From contig JBCCUK010000019.1 in NCBI GenBank assembly GCA_039196965.1, positions 18,204-82,203 on the forward strand: 64,000 bases of DNA, in the 5' to 3' direction. Under the pieces are notes generated by a model. That model was given only the letters and a program-made list of their open reading frames with translations, ran no database searches and was not told the origin of the DNA. The position numbers were made by a program, and so were the translations under genes. This DNA is from CALLCD01 sp039196965 (lineage in GTDB: Bacteria > Pseudomonadota > Alphaproteobacteria > Caulobacterales > Hyphomonadaceae). Below, in pieces: positions 1-8,165 of the stretch. Position 1 is the first letter of the stretch, and every line of letters starts with the position of its first letter.

Positions 1-2
1 CG

Positions 3-344
3 GTTTTTGTCGTGAAGCGCGGGGGAATGGTCGTAATCTGCGCCGGGACATCCGGTTTCAACCTCACTATGGACGCCCGATTTCTCTGGATGCGCCAGAA
101 GCGGATACAGGGATCCCACTTTGCGCATTTGAAGCAGGCCGCCGCTGCGAACCAATTAGTGATAGACCGCCGTATCGATCCTGGCATGTCGGAAGTTCTC
201 CCTTGGATGGACATTCCGGCGGCACATGAAAAGATGCTGGATAACAAGCACTTGCCGGGCAACATGGCTGTGCTTGTTAGTGCTCCGAGGCCGGGTCTGC
301 GGACCGTCGAAGATGTGCTGGAGGCAGGGCCTGTACCCGCATAA
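3..344 (+). CDS. ccr: Crotonyl-CoA carboxylase/reductase, C-terminal part (gene runs off the left edge)
   Basis: The frame is open from the left edge, so the first visible GTG (12) is not the start. The 113 visible residues resemble the C-terminus of crotonyl-CoA carboxylase/reductase, an MDR-family enzyme that uses NADPH and CO2 to turn crotonyl-CoA into ethylmalonyl-CoA in the ethylmalonyl-CoA pathway of acetate assimilation. Visible signs are the end of the Rossmann domain (RGGMVVICAGTSGF), the conserved RFLWMRQKRIQGSHFA stretch, and the closing segment KMLDNKHLPGNMAVLV. The catalytic N-terminal half lies outside the window. A related crotonyl-CoA reductase without carboxylase activity cannot be excluded from this end alone. 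Confidence 0.85.
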   Translation, partial: VFVVKRGGMVVICAGTSGFNLTMDARFLWMRQKRIQGSHFAHLKQAAAANQLVIDRRIDPGMSEVLPWMDIPAAHEKMLDNKHLPGNMAVLVSAPRPGLRTVEDVLEAGPVPA

Positions 345-436
345 AGGGTGGCTTTGCTATTCCACTTTTTAGGTTGGGTGGAAGTCGCGTAGCAAAAATA
401 AATTTTGCAATTAGGCCTGACAAGCCGGAACGGCTG

Positions 437-464
437 TTGTCACGAAAGACGTAATACGTACTAT
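437..464 (+). promoter_or_regulatory. Possible sigma-70-type promoter before the BLUF gene
   Basis: TTGTCA at 437-442 and TACTAT at 459-464 are separated by 16 bp, about 80 bp before the ATG at 547. Spacing and boxes are compatible with a housekeeping promoter, but such matches occur by chance and nothing else supports it. The rest of the 345-546 gap shows no ORF or hairpin. Confidence 0.3.
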
Positions 465-546
465 AGAAGTTAAGGGTGCTGGCAGATGAGCCTTGTGTCG
501 GCCGATTGTACCGCCATGGATACAATCGCCTGAGGGGGCAGTTGGA

Positions 547-1848
547 ATGCTGGACGAATACTCAAGAGGCCATCACAAGGCATCGCCGGACCGCCAGAAG
601 CAGAGCGGCGGGTCAGATGATCTTGTCGCTCTTTCTTATAGCAGTAAGCCAGCCCAGAAATTTTCTCGATCAGATATTAGAAAGCTTTTGCACCAGGCCC
701 GCACTAACAATGCCCGGCTAGACGTGACTGGTGTTATCGTTATTGGTCGGTCGCGAATATACCAATGGCTGGAAGGACCGGCATCGGCAATAGACGAGGT
801 GATGTCTCTCATCTCGAAGGATCCGCGTCACAGCGATATCAAGATCCTTGATCGCAAAGACATCTCCGAACGTTTGTTTGGACCTTGGACGATGCTTCTC
901 GCAACTGATCGGCAGAACAGGCATACGATCCCTGAGGACGCAGTGCCTGTGCCGAGAGGGGTTGTGACTGGTAATCTGAACGACTTGCCAGTTGATGAAG
1001 CTCTGCTGCGCGATATCGCCTTGCGGGCTCAGGCAGAGACGCAACCACCTTTTGAAGCTATAAGCACCGACGTCGCCGGATTGAAGCCCCAAGCTATTCT
1101 AGATCTGCAAAGCGACCAGTTCGCGGAATCCTTGAAGGCGAGGCTGAACAGCCGTCTTGAAGCGCCAAATGTCGACAAGTGGGAAAGAGCGGCAGCGGCC
1201 CTGACAACACTTCTGCTTGAAGATGATTATGACGCTGTGGAACATTTTCTACGTTCCATGAGTGACCGGACTGATGACCCGCTTGCTTTGCAGGTTTCTC
1301 TACTGGAGCAGAGCGAGCGGCGCTTAGGTGATCTCTGGTATAATGATTTGTATACAGATTATGAAATCAATGTAGCTTTAGCCGAGATGATCCGAGCGCT
1401 TCGGGCGGTGAACGTCAAGGCCTTGCCGCTTTGGCGCGCGCCTGGACCTTCGCCCCATGTCCTCGTCATTTCGCAGCCTGGTGAACAGCACATGCTCCCC
1501 GCCGTTTTGGATGCAGAGGTTCTTTGGCAGCAGGGCTGGTCGCCAACACTTGAGTTCCCAAAACGAGACAAGGATCTGCAGCGAATGCTCTCAGAGAATT
1601 GGTATGGCGCTTTGGATATATCCTTGAGCGGTGTTTTCAGACGGCAAGAGCGTCTTACCGGGGTCGCTAATACGGTAGAAATGGCGAGAGAGGCATCGGC
1701 AAATAATAATATCGTCATTACGGTTGGCGGTAGAGCTATTTACGAGGACCGAAGTCTGCTTATCCAGTTGGGGGCAGATGCTTTGGTGCCTTCGGCTAAT
1801 GAGGTTGAGACGGCGATTGAAGATGCCATGAGGCGCTCAGGCCAATAG
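547..1848 (+). CDS. AppA-like blue-light/heme regulator: BLUF domain plus SCHIC (B12-binding-like) domain
   Basis: This 433-residue protein has the layout of the Rhodobacter antirepressor AppA. The ATG at 547 follows a GAGGGGG ribosome-binding site; an upstream in-frame TTG (493) is less likely. Residues about 25-120 form a BLUF (blue light using FAD) domain. They hold the photoactive pair Tyr31 and Gln73 (in YQWLEG), DVTG at 59-62, and the W-x-M pair Trp114/Met116. Residues about 205-430 match the SCHIC/B12-binding fold, with GEQH-x-LP (His315) in place of the cobalamin signature and ITVGGRA near 391. In AppA the BLUF domain senses light, the SCHIC domain senses heme/redox, and together they antagonise the repressor PpsR. 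No photosynthesis genes or PpsR are visible here, so the partner is unknown. It is convergent with rfbC, 22 bp apart. Confidence 0.88.
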   Translation: MLDEYSRGHHKASPDRQKQSGGSDDLVALSYSSKPAQKFSRSDIRKLLHQARTNNARLDVTGVIVIGRSRIYQWLEGPASAIDEVMSLISKDPRHSDIKILDRKDISERLFGPWTMLLATDRQNRHTIPEDAVPVPRGVVTGNLNDLPVDEALLRDIALRAQAETQPPFEAISTDVAGLKPQAILDLQSDQFAESLKARLNSRLEAPNVDKWERAAAALTTLLLEDDYDAVEHFLRSMSDRTDDPLALQVSLLEQSERRLGDLWYNDLYTDYEINVALAEMIRALRAVNVKALPLWRAPGPSPHVLVISQPGEQHMLPAVLDAEVLWQQGWSPTLEFPKRDKDLQRMLSENWYGALDISLSGVFRRQERLTGVANTVEMAREASANNNIVITVGGRAIYEDRSLLIQLGADALVPSANEVETAIEDAMRRSGQ

Positions 1849-1870
1849 AATCTAACGAAACAAAGATGTA

Positions 1871-2443
1871 TCAACTGGTAAGTTCAAAAGCAGTTTCCAG
1901 ATTTTCGAGATTCGGCCATTTCTCGTCCTTGGGCGACAGAATGACATGGTCCTGAATGGGCCATTCAATGCTGATGCCTTTGTCGCACCAGAGCAGTCCA
2001 CCTTCCTTGGATGGATTATATAATTCGTCGCATTTATAAGCGACGAGGGTGTCAGGGGTGAGTGTCTGGTAACCGTGGGCAAAGCCGCGGGGAACGAAGA
2101 GTTGTTCGCCACCGGTGGATGTTAGTTTTACGCCGACAGCTTTCCCATAGGTCGGCGATCCGTTCCGAATATCGACGGCGACATCGAAAATCTCGCCTCT
2201 TACTGCGCGGAGAAGTTTTGCCTGGGCTGATGACCCGGTCTGGAAATGAAGCCCGCGTGTCGTGCCAGGTGATGCTGAAAATGCTTCGTTGTCTTGTAGC
2301 CATGTGATGTCCGGCAAACCTGCTGCCGCCCATACACTTTCATTCCAGGTTTCGGAAAAATAGCCCCGCTCATCTCCAAACCGCTTGGGCTGAATCAGCA
2401 CGGGGCCATCAACTTCAAACCTGCGAATCTCTAACCCAGACAT
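1871..2443 (-). CDS. rfbC: dTDP-4-dehydrorhamnose 3,5-epimerase
   Basis: The protein is 190 residues, a normal length for RmlC/RfbC, the cupin-fold epimerase acting at C3 and C5 of dTDP-4-keto-6-deoxyglucose in dTDP-L-rhamnose synthesis. RGLHFQ carries the catalytic base His66. Other family signatures are the FVPRGFAHGYQTL turn and AYKCDELYNPSKEGGLLWCD, which holds the catalytic Tyr and the Asp of the His-Asp dyad. The ATG overlaps the stop of the M23 gene by one base (TAATG), making it the last gene of the leftward protease operon. No rfbA, rfbB or rfbD is nearby, so its placement behind envelope proteases is unusual. Confidence 0.93.
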   Translation of the reverse strand: MSGLEIRRFEVDGPVLIQPKRFGDERGYFSETWNESVWAAAGLPDITWLQDNEAFSASPGTTRGLHFQTGSSAQAKLLRAVRGEIFDVAVDIRNGSPTYGKAVGVKLTSTGGEQLFVPRGFAHGYQTLTPDTLVAYKCDELYNPSKEGGLLWCDKGISIEWPIQDHVILSPKDEKWPNLENLETAFELTS

Positions 2444-3630
2444 TATCTGTATTCGTCCGAAACAAATCCCTCGGTGATTTCCACACCTTCCGGGATGACG
2501 AAGGGGCTCCCAGCAACAGCAACATTTTCAATAATGCGTTCACCCGGTGCATTCTCGCGGCGAGCATAGGATTCTACGAGCGATGTATATGGCGGGACAA
2601 ACTCCCAGCCGCCATCCGGTGTGTTCTGTTTTATTTCAAAATGAAGATGGAATGTCGTGGGTGTGCCGCCGAAATCCTTAGAAACATATCCAATATGCTG
2701 ACCTGCAGTGACGGTATCCCCAAGGGAGACCTGCAAGGCGCGCATGTTCATATGCAGATAGCGATAGATGCGGGGGCCAGCCCGGACACTGACCGTATAG
2801 CGACCGATATTCGAGATTACGCCATCTTCTGCTGCAACAACTTTGTATCTCGCAATACTGGCGGGATTGGTTCTGTACTGATTACGCATTGCGTTGCAGC
2901 CGGCCGCATCGCCGACACGGATATCCTGCCCGAGGTGTACACGCGGAACGGGGCAACTCGGTGTTGAGTTGTTCCGGGAGCGAGACTCGCAAAAATTATC
3001 CCGCCACGGATATTCATAGTTCCGGGCATCGCATTCATCGCCGCCGCCGATGCCGCCTCCGAAGTTAAACACCTGGGATTGCGGATAGGCTGGAGCATCC
3101 TTGATAGGGAAAACCATATCCGGCGCGAAAACGGTTTCATCTGGCGAGCCTCTGCCTGATCCTGAGAGCAGGGAACCGGGCGCGTGGAAGCTGAACGCTG
3201 GGGCGACCGGCGTTGTGATCTCCGGCGGTGGAGGAGGTGGTGGTGGCGCTGGCTCCGGTGTAGGCGGGGGTGCAGGAGGAGGGGGTAGAGGTTCAGGCTC
3301 CGGCTCAGGCTCAGGCGCTGTTGCATCCTCGTTTACTGGTTCCGCCTCGGTTTCCTGATCTGTTTCGGGCTCCGGCGTCGTGTCGTCTTCTTGATCGGTC
3401 GATGGTGTTTCGCTCTCTGCTGGAGGTGGAGGAGACACAACTGGTGACGGCGGCGGAGGAGAGACAGGCTTTACATTTGTATCTGTTGGATCAGGTGGCG
3501 GCGCGGGCCGGTCTGATGACTCTGTCGTGTCCGGTCTTTCTGAAAAACCAGGAAAGGCCACACGGCCATCGCAAGCCGACAAAAGTGCGGTCGCGGCGAC
3601 CGCTCCACTCAACACCAGACGCTTCTGCAT
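2443..3630 (-). CDS. Proline-rich lipoprotein with M23 (LytM) endopeptidase domain
   Basis: The 395-residue protein starts at ATG 3630, overlapping the previous stop (ATGA). A lipoprotein signal ends LLSAC (Cys20) with Asp at +2, which in E. coli favours retention in the inner membrane. Residues about 35-140 are a Pro/Glu/Thr-rich spacer with several PPPP runs, probably spanning the periplasm. The C-terminal domain (about 225-350) is M23/LytM. HLGQD near residue 231 supplies the first His and Asp zinc ligands, and HLHFE near 327 supplies the HxH motif. The ligands look intact, so it is probably an active cell-wall DD- or LD-endopeptidase rather than a degenerate activator; substrate specificity cannot be read. 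Confidence 0.85.
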   Translation of the reverse strand: MQKRLVLSGAVAATALLSACDGRVAFPGFSERPDTTESSDRPAPPPDPTDTNVKPVSPPPPSPVVSPPPPAESETPSTDQEDDTTPEPETDQETEAEPVNEDATAPEPEPEPEPLPPPPAPPPTPEPAPPPPPPPPEITTPVAPAFSFHAPGSLLSGSGRGSPDETVFAPDMVFPIKDAPAYPQSQVFNFGGGIGGGDECDARNYEYPWRDNFCESRSRNNSTPSCPVPRVHLGQDIRVGDAAGCNAMRNQYRTNPASIARYKVVAAEDGVISNIGRYTVSVRAGPRIYRYLHMNMRALQVSLGDTVTAGQHIGYVSKDFGGTPTTFHLHFEIKQNTPDGGWEFVPPYTSLVESYARRENAPGERIIENVAVAGSPFVIPEGVEITEGFVSDEYR

Positions 3631-4226
3631 CAACGAGATCCCACCACCACCAATTTCTCCGCCACCGACAAGGCTTCTGCTTCATCGATACATGTCTCGG
3701 ATCCAGCCTGAATTTCATTACATTCAAATTCAATGAGATAATCCGCACCGAACCGGGAGAGGGATACCTGAGCGCCTGCCACCGTTTGTGTAAAGACCAT
3801 GGTTTCATCCCGAGTCACAGGCTCTCCGCCCACTGTCGCAATCTGGTTGGTTCCATTGACAACGATGTCGTATTTCGATCCCGGATAGGTGGCGAAGTAC
3901 CCGTCGCTTGTTGGTCGGTATACGGGGCCTGCGCCGCGCGATTGGGGAACGACGATGCCAGTGGGGAGCAACACTGGTACGGGTGGGTTCGCGCCGGCAG
4001 ATTCGATCTGTACGCTGCCTGCTGCATCCCGGCTTGTGCCCGAAAGCGCGGCCCGCGAAGCCTGCCAGTCTATTTCACTGGTCACATTGCTATCAGCTTG
4101 AGGACCACCCGCTTTGAACTCCACAACATCATCAACGCCTGTGAGAGCATCATTGGTCGTATCAGCACTGTCTCCGCAGGCAGAGGCCAGGATCAGAATC
4201 GCTGTGGATGCCGCAATTCGGCGCAT
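3630..4226 (-). CDS. Small lipoprotein of unknown function in the protease operon
   Basis: The 198-residue protein has a lipoprotein signal with lipobox LASAC (Cys17). The mature part is acidic at first, then contains a short Pro/Val/Gly region (PPVPVLLPTGIVVP) and a likely beta-rich domain with one Cys pair (ECNEI and ETCIDE). I recognise no family. Its start overlaps the stop of the membrane protein upstream (TAATG), and its stop overlaps the start of the M23 gene (ATGA). It is therefore translated in step with both and probably works in the same envelope complex. Confidence 0.7.
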   Translation of the reverse strand: MRRIAASTAILILASACGDSADTTNDALTGVDDVVEFKAGGPQADSNVTSEIDWQASRAALSGTSRDAAGSVQIESAGANPPVPVLLPTGIVVPQSRGAGPVYRPTSDGYFATYPGSKYDIVVNGTNQIATVGGEPVTRDETMVFTQTVAGAQVSLSRFGADYLIEFECNEIQAGSETCIDEAEALSVAEKLVVVGSR

Positions 4227-4795
4227 TAGCGCTCTCCTTCGATCCTGCTGCTGAAGTCCGGATCGGCATATCTTACCGATGACATGGATTGAAGTTTTTT
4301 CCTGATATCCATGATCACACCTCGCTCGGGCGCTTCTCCATCACCGGCCCATGTCAAAACAAGCTCACCGGAATAGTTGGTTTTTTTGAGGCGGAATCCT
4401 TTGAGCGCAGGATAGTCCTTCGCCCAATTCTGAAAAACAGCCCGGGCATGTTCCGGATCTTTCCTGAAGGTGCTCAAACACTCTTCAATAGCTGGCGACT
4501 CTTGAAACCGGACAATGAAATCGACCTCGCCTTGCTCTGTTTTCGGTATTGGTGGCTTGTGCAACTGCTGATCACTTGCCGGAAGCCAGGTAGGTTGAGC
4601 TATGGACTGCGCGCTTCGATCACCCCCAGCCGTGTAGAATGTGATCCCGGCAATACCCGCCGCGATTGCGGCTGCCGAGATGCCCATCACACGCCGGTTT
4701 TGCCAGGTGCTGCCTGCGTCTGCTTCGGTTTGGGACGTATCTTCTGGAACAGGCGCAGCGCCCCGATTCCCTGAACCTGTCTCATCTTCCGACAT
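4226..4795 (-). CDS. Single-pass membrane protein, possible I9-like inhibitor or chaperone of the neighbouring S8 protease
   Basis: I chose ATG 4795 because GGAGGGAG lies just before it; the frame is open further upstream into the protease gene. The 189-residue protein has an acidic N-terminus of about 40 residues, one membrane helix (about 43-60, IAAGIAGITFYTAGG), and a periplasmic domain of about 110 residues. That domain reads as strand (VDFIVRFQ), helix, strand, strand (GELVLTW), helix, and ends SSVRYADPDF. The order and the V-x-YADPD ending recall the inhibitor I9/propeptide fold of subtilases. Directly downstream of a subtilase, it could be a membrane-tethered inhibitor or folding helper. 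The fold assignment is inference from pattern only. Confidence 0.65.
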   Translation of the reverse strand: MSEDETGSGNRGAAPVPEDTSQTEADAGSTWQNRRVMGISAAAIAAGIAGITFYTAGGDRSAQSIAQPTWLPASDQQLHKPPIPKTEQGEVDFIVRFQESPAIEECLSTFRKDPEHARAVFQNWAKDYPALKGFRLKKTNYSGELVLTWAGDGEAPERGVIMDIRKKLQSMSSVRYADPDFSSRIEGER

Positions 4796-4821
4796 ATCGA
4801 CACTCCCTCCGTTTCTCTTGC

Positions 4822-6876
4822 TTAATCTGGCAGATTCTCCAGATTCAACCATCCTCCGCCGCAGGGGCGTGTGCACATGCCCTGCTGATCAGGAATAGGT
4901 GTTGAACCTGGGTACTGAGCGCATTCTGCCGCGCATTGTTCCGTCGTTCTGGGATCCAATATGGATAATAAAGTGCTTTCAAGCTCGGCACCGGTCATTT
5001 CCGGATACTTCGCGGAGATCAGTGCGAGCGCTGCGGACACGTGCGGTGCGGCCATCGAGGTTCCCTGCTCGAAGGCATAATAGCAGTTATCCACCGAATC
5101 GCCCGTTACCGGATCGGTACAGTTCTTCGCAGGTTTTGTGGACAGAATTCCATCTGGCCGGCCGTCGCCGTCATCATCCCGGGCGAGGTCTCCTCCGGGA
5201 GCCATCACATCCACATCCATGCCAAAATTCGAATAGGGGGTCAGATAACCCCGAGCATCGCCCGCCGCCACAGTTATCACATTGGCGCAACCTCCGGGGG
5301 AGTAGAACTCCGTGGAAAGCCGGGCATTACCTGCAGCGGCGACGACGACCGCTCCGCGTTCGACGACTGTGTCTATGGCATCCTGCAGAGAGGCCGGGCA
5401 TGATTCGAACAAACCTATGGACAGGTTGATGATATCGGCCGGGTTATCGTTCCAAATCTCTTCCCCATTTGGACCTTCTGCGGGGATTACGCCTCCGGCC
5501 CAGCGAATGGAGTCGTTGATGTCCGAAAGCCTGCCGCCGCATTTGCCAAGGGCGCGCACCGGAACGATGGTCACGTTCCAGCTACCCGCAGCGACCCCTG
5601 CGCCATTATTGGTCGCCGCTGCTCCAATGGTCCCGGCAACGTGAGAACCATGATAGGAGTCGGCGGCGAATGGTGTGTTCGGATCGCACAGGTCGCCGGG
5701 ATCATTTGGGTCGCTATCGCGTCCATCCCCATCATTTCCCATGGCCGGGTCGCTGACCATGTCCCAACCGGGGGCAATGTTGGGGGAGCTGGCAATGTCC
5801 GGATGCGAAAGCGCAAGGCCGGTATCCACCACCGCAACGATCACATCCCGTGACCCTCTCACCTCATGGCGCGACCAGAAATCGACAAAGCCTGTGCCGC
5901 CACTGGAGCGGCCTTCGCCTTCGCCATTATTGCGGAAGTTCCACTGCAGATCCCAAAGAGGGTCGTTGGGTTCCAAGCCGAGCGAGCTGCCATCATCCTG
6001 GGGGCGGCGTGCGAACTGGTGCTCGAAGATGAAGTCTTTCTCGCAATACTCGTAATCCCCTGAATCCTGAAGCGCCTCCACGAGACACTCCGTTGCGAGA
6101 ACCTTATCATCCCGTGCCATTTCCGGCGTGAAATCCTCAGGGCAGCCTTTATGTATCGTGCGGGACATCAGGGGGCGGCCGGCTATTTGGCCATCAAATT
6201 GGGTGGCATCAGCGAAAATATCGATCACCATATTACCGCCGCTGGCGGCGCGCACCGATCCGTCGAGACCGAGCTTGTTCATCGTATCAATCATCTTCGT
6301 TTCAGCATTGCGCTGAATGTCGCGAATTTCAGGCGCTCGAGCTAGCTTCCGGCTAGCGCGCATGGCTGCACGGTTCTGAAGAACAGGGGAGGCGGGCCTT
6401 GGTGGTGGTGTGTTCAGCTTTCTTTGGGATGGTTCTTGCGGGGATGTGGAACGGGCCTCCGAGCTCTTTTGAACCTCCTGCACCTCTGCAGTAGTTTCCG
6501 GCTCGACAGATTGGACGGCGGCCCGGATTTCCTCCGACAGCACGGCTTCTTCCATGGCCACTATGGCTCTCGGCTTGGCAATGATGGATCCAATGGCAAA
6601 GCGGGAGGGCTGGACACCGTAAACGTCGGTTTCGCCAGCGGCAGCCTTGCGAATTCCTGATACGGCGCGCTCCTGAACGGTCAGTCGTTCCAGAAGCCTG
6701 CCCGGAGTTCCTGAAGGTTGCTCTCCGGCGATTTGTTGCAAAGCGGCGTCAAGTATTGTGTTTGCCCGTTCAGCGCGTTCTTCCTGAAGGTCGCATGCCG
6801 AAACACCGAGACTGAATGCCAATGCGCTGACAAGTCCTAGCCGGCCCGACTTCCGGCGATTTACTATACGTTCCAT
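4822..6876 (-). CDS. Subtilisin-like (S8) serine protease lipoprotein
   Basis: The 684-residue protein has a lipoprotein signal ending VSAC (Cys28, Asp at +2). A low-complexity Ala/Glu/Pro-rich region (30-185) and a propeptide-like domain (about 190-290, ending YEYCEKDFIFEH) precede the peptidase S8 domain (about 300-640). The catalytic triad is intact: Asp351 in VVDTG, His409 in YHGSHVAGT and Ser607 in GTSMAAPHVS, with oxyanion Asn517 in AAAGN. An Asp-rich loop (NDGDGRDSDPNDPGD, from 381) looks like a calcium site. Ten or more Cys residues suggest disulfides and an extracytoplasmic location. It is the first gene of the leftward operon and is divergent from the sirtuin gene. Its target could be envelope proteins or the downstream M23 enzyme; nothing in the sequence decides. 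Confidence 0.9.
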   Translation of the reverse strand: MERIVNRRKSGRLGLVSALAFSLGVSACDLQEERAERANTILDAALQQIAGEQPSGTPGRLLERLTVQERAVSGIRKAAAGETDVYGVQPSRFAIGSIIAKPRAIVAMEEAVLSEEIRAAVQSVEPETTAEVQEVQKSSEARSTSPQEPSQRKLNTPPPRPASPVLQNRAAMRASRKLARAPEIRDIQRNAETKMIDTMNKLGLDGSVRAASGGNMVIDIFADATQFDGQIAGRPLMSRTIHKGCPEDFTPEMARDDKVLATECLVEALQDSGDYEYCEKDFIFEHQFARRPQDDGSSLGLEPNDPLWDLQWNFRNNGEGEGRSSGGTGFVDFWSRHEVRGSRDVIVAVVDTGLALSHPDIASSPNIAPGWDMVSDPAMGNDGDGRDSDPNDPGDLCDPNTPFAADSYHGSHVAGTIGAAATNNGAGVAAGSWNVTIVPVRALGKCGGRLSDINDSIRWAGGVIPAEGPNGEEIWNDNPADIINLSIGLFESCPASLQDAIDTVVERGAVVVAAAGNARLSTEFYSPGGCANVITVAAGDARGYLTPYSNFGMDVDVMAPGGDLARDDDGDGRPDGILSTKPAKNCTDPVTGDSVDNCYYAFEQGTSMAAPHVSAALALISAKYPEMTGAELESTLLSILDPRTTEQCAAECAQYPGSTPIPDQQGMCTRPCGGGWLNLENLPD

Positions 6877-6961
6877 GCTAAGGTTCCTTCGCCCTGACCA
6901 CGCGGCGATATTCGCTGCGCTTCACCGTAGCCGAATTCCATCTTAACCATGTGGCAATCAA

Positions 6962-7714
6962 ATGGCGAGGTTGATTGGAGAGTCAGTGGTGACTGCACGC
7001 AATATCGTAATCCTGACAGGTGCTGGTATCTCGGCTGAAAGCGGTCTCGGCACCTTTCGCGACAAGGACGGGATCTGGACCAAATACCCCCTGGAGGACC
7101 TGGCGACGCCGGAAGGGTTCCAGCGGAATCCTCAATTTGTGCATGGGTTTTATAACGATCGCAGAGAGGCGCTCAAAACAGCGCGCCCCCATGCCGGCCA
7201 CGAGGCTTTGGCGACACTTGAAAAAGAGTGGTGCGGGCGCGGCAATACATTCACTCTTGTAACCCAGAACGTCGACAATCTGCATGAACAGGCGGGATCG
7301 AGTTCTGAACATCTCATTCATATGCACGGCGAACTTTTGAAAATACGCTGTGCAAGTTGCAGCGTGGTCATGGAGCATGCAGATCCTATTTCCACGGAGA
7401 GCATCTGTTCCAGCTGTGATGAGGCAGGCTATATGCGTCCGCACGTTGTCTGGTTTGGTGAGATCCCGCTGGGCATGGACGAGATTGAGGCCGCCCTCAC
7501 AGACGTTGATGTTTTCGTTTCCGTTGGAACGTCGGGAAATGTCTATCCGGCTGCTGGCTTCGGCCAGATGGCGAGAACTATGGGCGCGCGCACCGTGGAA
7601 CTCAATCTTGAACCATCGGAGAACGCCTACGTCTTCGATGAGGCATTGTACGGTCCCGCAAGTGAGATCGTTCCGCAATGGGTGGATGCGTTCCTGTCGC
7701 GCAGCGCAGACTGA
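6962..7714 (+). CDS. cobB: NAD-dependent protein deacylase, sirtuin class III (SIRT5/CobB type)
   Basis: The 250-residue protein has all sirtuin motifs: GAGIS-AESGLGTFRD (20-34) for NAD, TQNVDNLHE (101-109), catalytic His122 in HMHGEL, and a zinc site of Cys130, Cys133, Cys149 and Cys152. Tyr64 and Arg67 (FYNDRR) form the Y-x-x-R signature of class III enzymes, which remove succinyl and malonyl groups as well as acetyl. This suits a genome rich in acyl-CoA enzymes. The gene is read divergently from the S8 protease with an 85-bp gap. The next gene begins 82 bp downstream. Confidence 0.93.
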   Translation: MARLIGESVVTARNIVILTGAGISAESGLGTFRDKDGIWTKYPLEDLATPEGFQRNPQFVHGFYNDRREALKTARPHAGHEALATLEKEWCGRGNTFTLVTQNVDNLHEQAGSSSEHLIHMHGELLKIRCASCSVVMEHADPISTESICSSCDEAGYMRPHVVWFGEIPLGMDEIEAALTDVDVFVSVGTSGNVYPAAGFGQMARTMGARTVELNLEPSENAYVFDEALYGPASEIVPQWVDAFLSRSAD

Positions 7715-7796
7715 TGGATATTGAACGGCCGCCATCAGACGCTGGGCAAGATGCCGGAAACAAGGTAAATATTCCCGCCAAGGGTGGACGCGAACA

Positions 7797-8165
7797 ATGC
7801 GGGATGTCGCTGTAGATTTTGAACGCCGGGTGGAAGAACTTTCCCGGAAAAACCGGCGTACGGTTATGGTCATGATAGCTCTGATAGGGCTCGCCGCGCT
7901 TGCCTATGCGGTATTCTTGGTTGCCCAGTTTACCGGTGGGGCCTTTGGACTGACAGACCGGACACTTGGCGGCGTGCTGGGCGATGGTGCTGGTAATGCG
8001 CTGTGGGCGGCGAACAATATGGCGAATCTGGCAGCTACGGCGGCCATCCGCATCTGGTTTATCCGCGAACGCAAAATGACCCTGCTTCTTACTCACGCCA
8101 TGATTCTGGATGATGACGCAGATATTGCCATGCGAATATTGCTCAATGAGGATACGCGGACATGA
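7797..8165 (+). CDS. Small two-helix membrane protein of unknown function
   Basis: The 122-residue protein has a charged N-terminus (ERRVEELSRKNRR), one clear membrane helix (about 23-45) and a second hydrophobic stretch (about 68-88, Ala/Asn-rich) ending in RIWFIRERK. The C-terminus is acidic. No family is recognised. The stop overlaps the start of the next gene (ATGA at 8162-8165), so it is probably the partner of the larger membrane protein that follows. Confidence 0.6.
   Translation: MRDVAVDFERRVEELSRKNRRTVMVMIALIGLAALAYAVFLVAQFTGGAFGLTDRTLGGVLGDGAGNALWAANNMANLAATAAIRIWFIRERKMTLLLTHAMILDDDADIAMRILLNEDTRT

Noticed and set aside
3270..4229. A 319-residue rightward frame opposite the M23 and small lipoprotein genes
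   Set aside because: The opposite strand holds two genes with lipoboxes, overlaps and an M23 domain. The rightward frame has no motif and improbable composition.
5165..5180. Second copy of the TCATCCCGG palindrome end
   Set aside because: It lies inside the protease coding sequence, covers only 9 bases and has no matching inverted arm.
7714..7815. A 33-codon ORF whose ATG overlaps the sirtuin stop (TGATG)
   Set aside because: It has no ribosome-binding site of its own, no hydrophobic or conserved pattern, and runs into the better-supported ORF at 7797.
6983..7873. A 296-residue leftward frame opposite the sirtuin gene
   Set aside because: The forward strand encodes a complete sirtuin with all catalytic residues.
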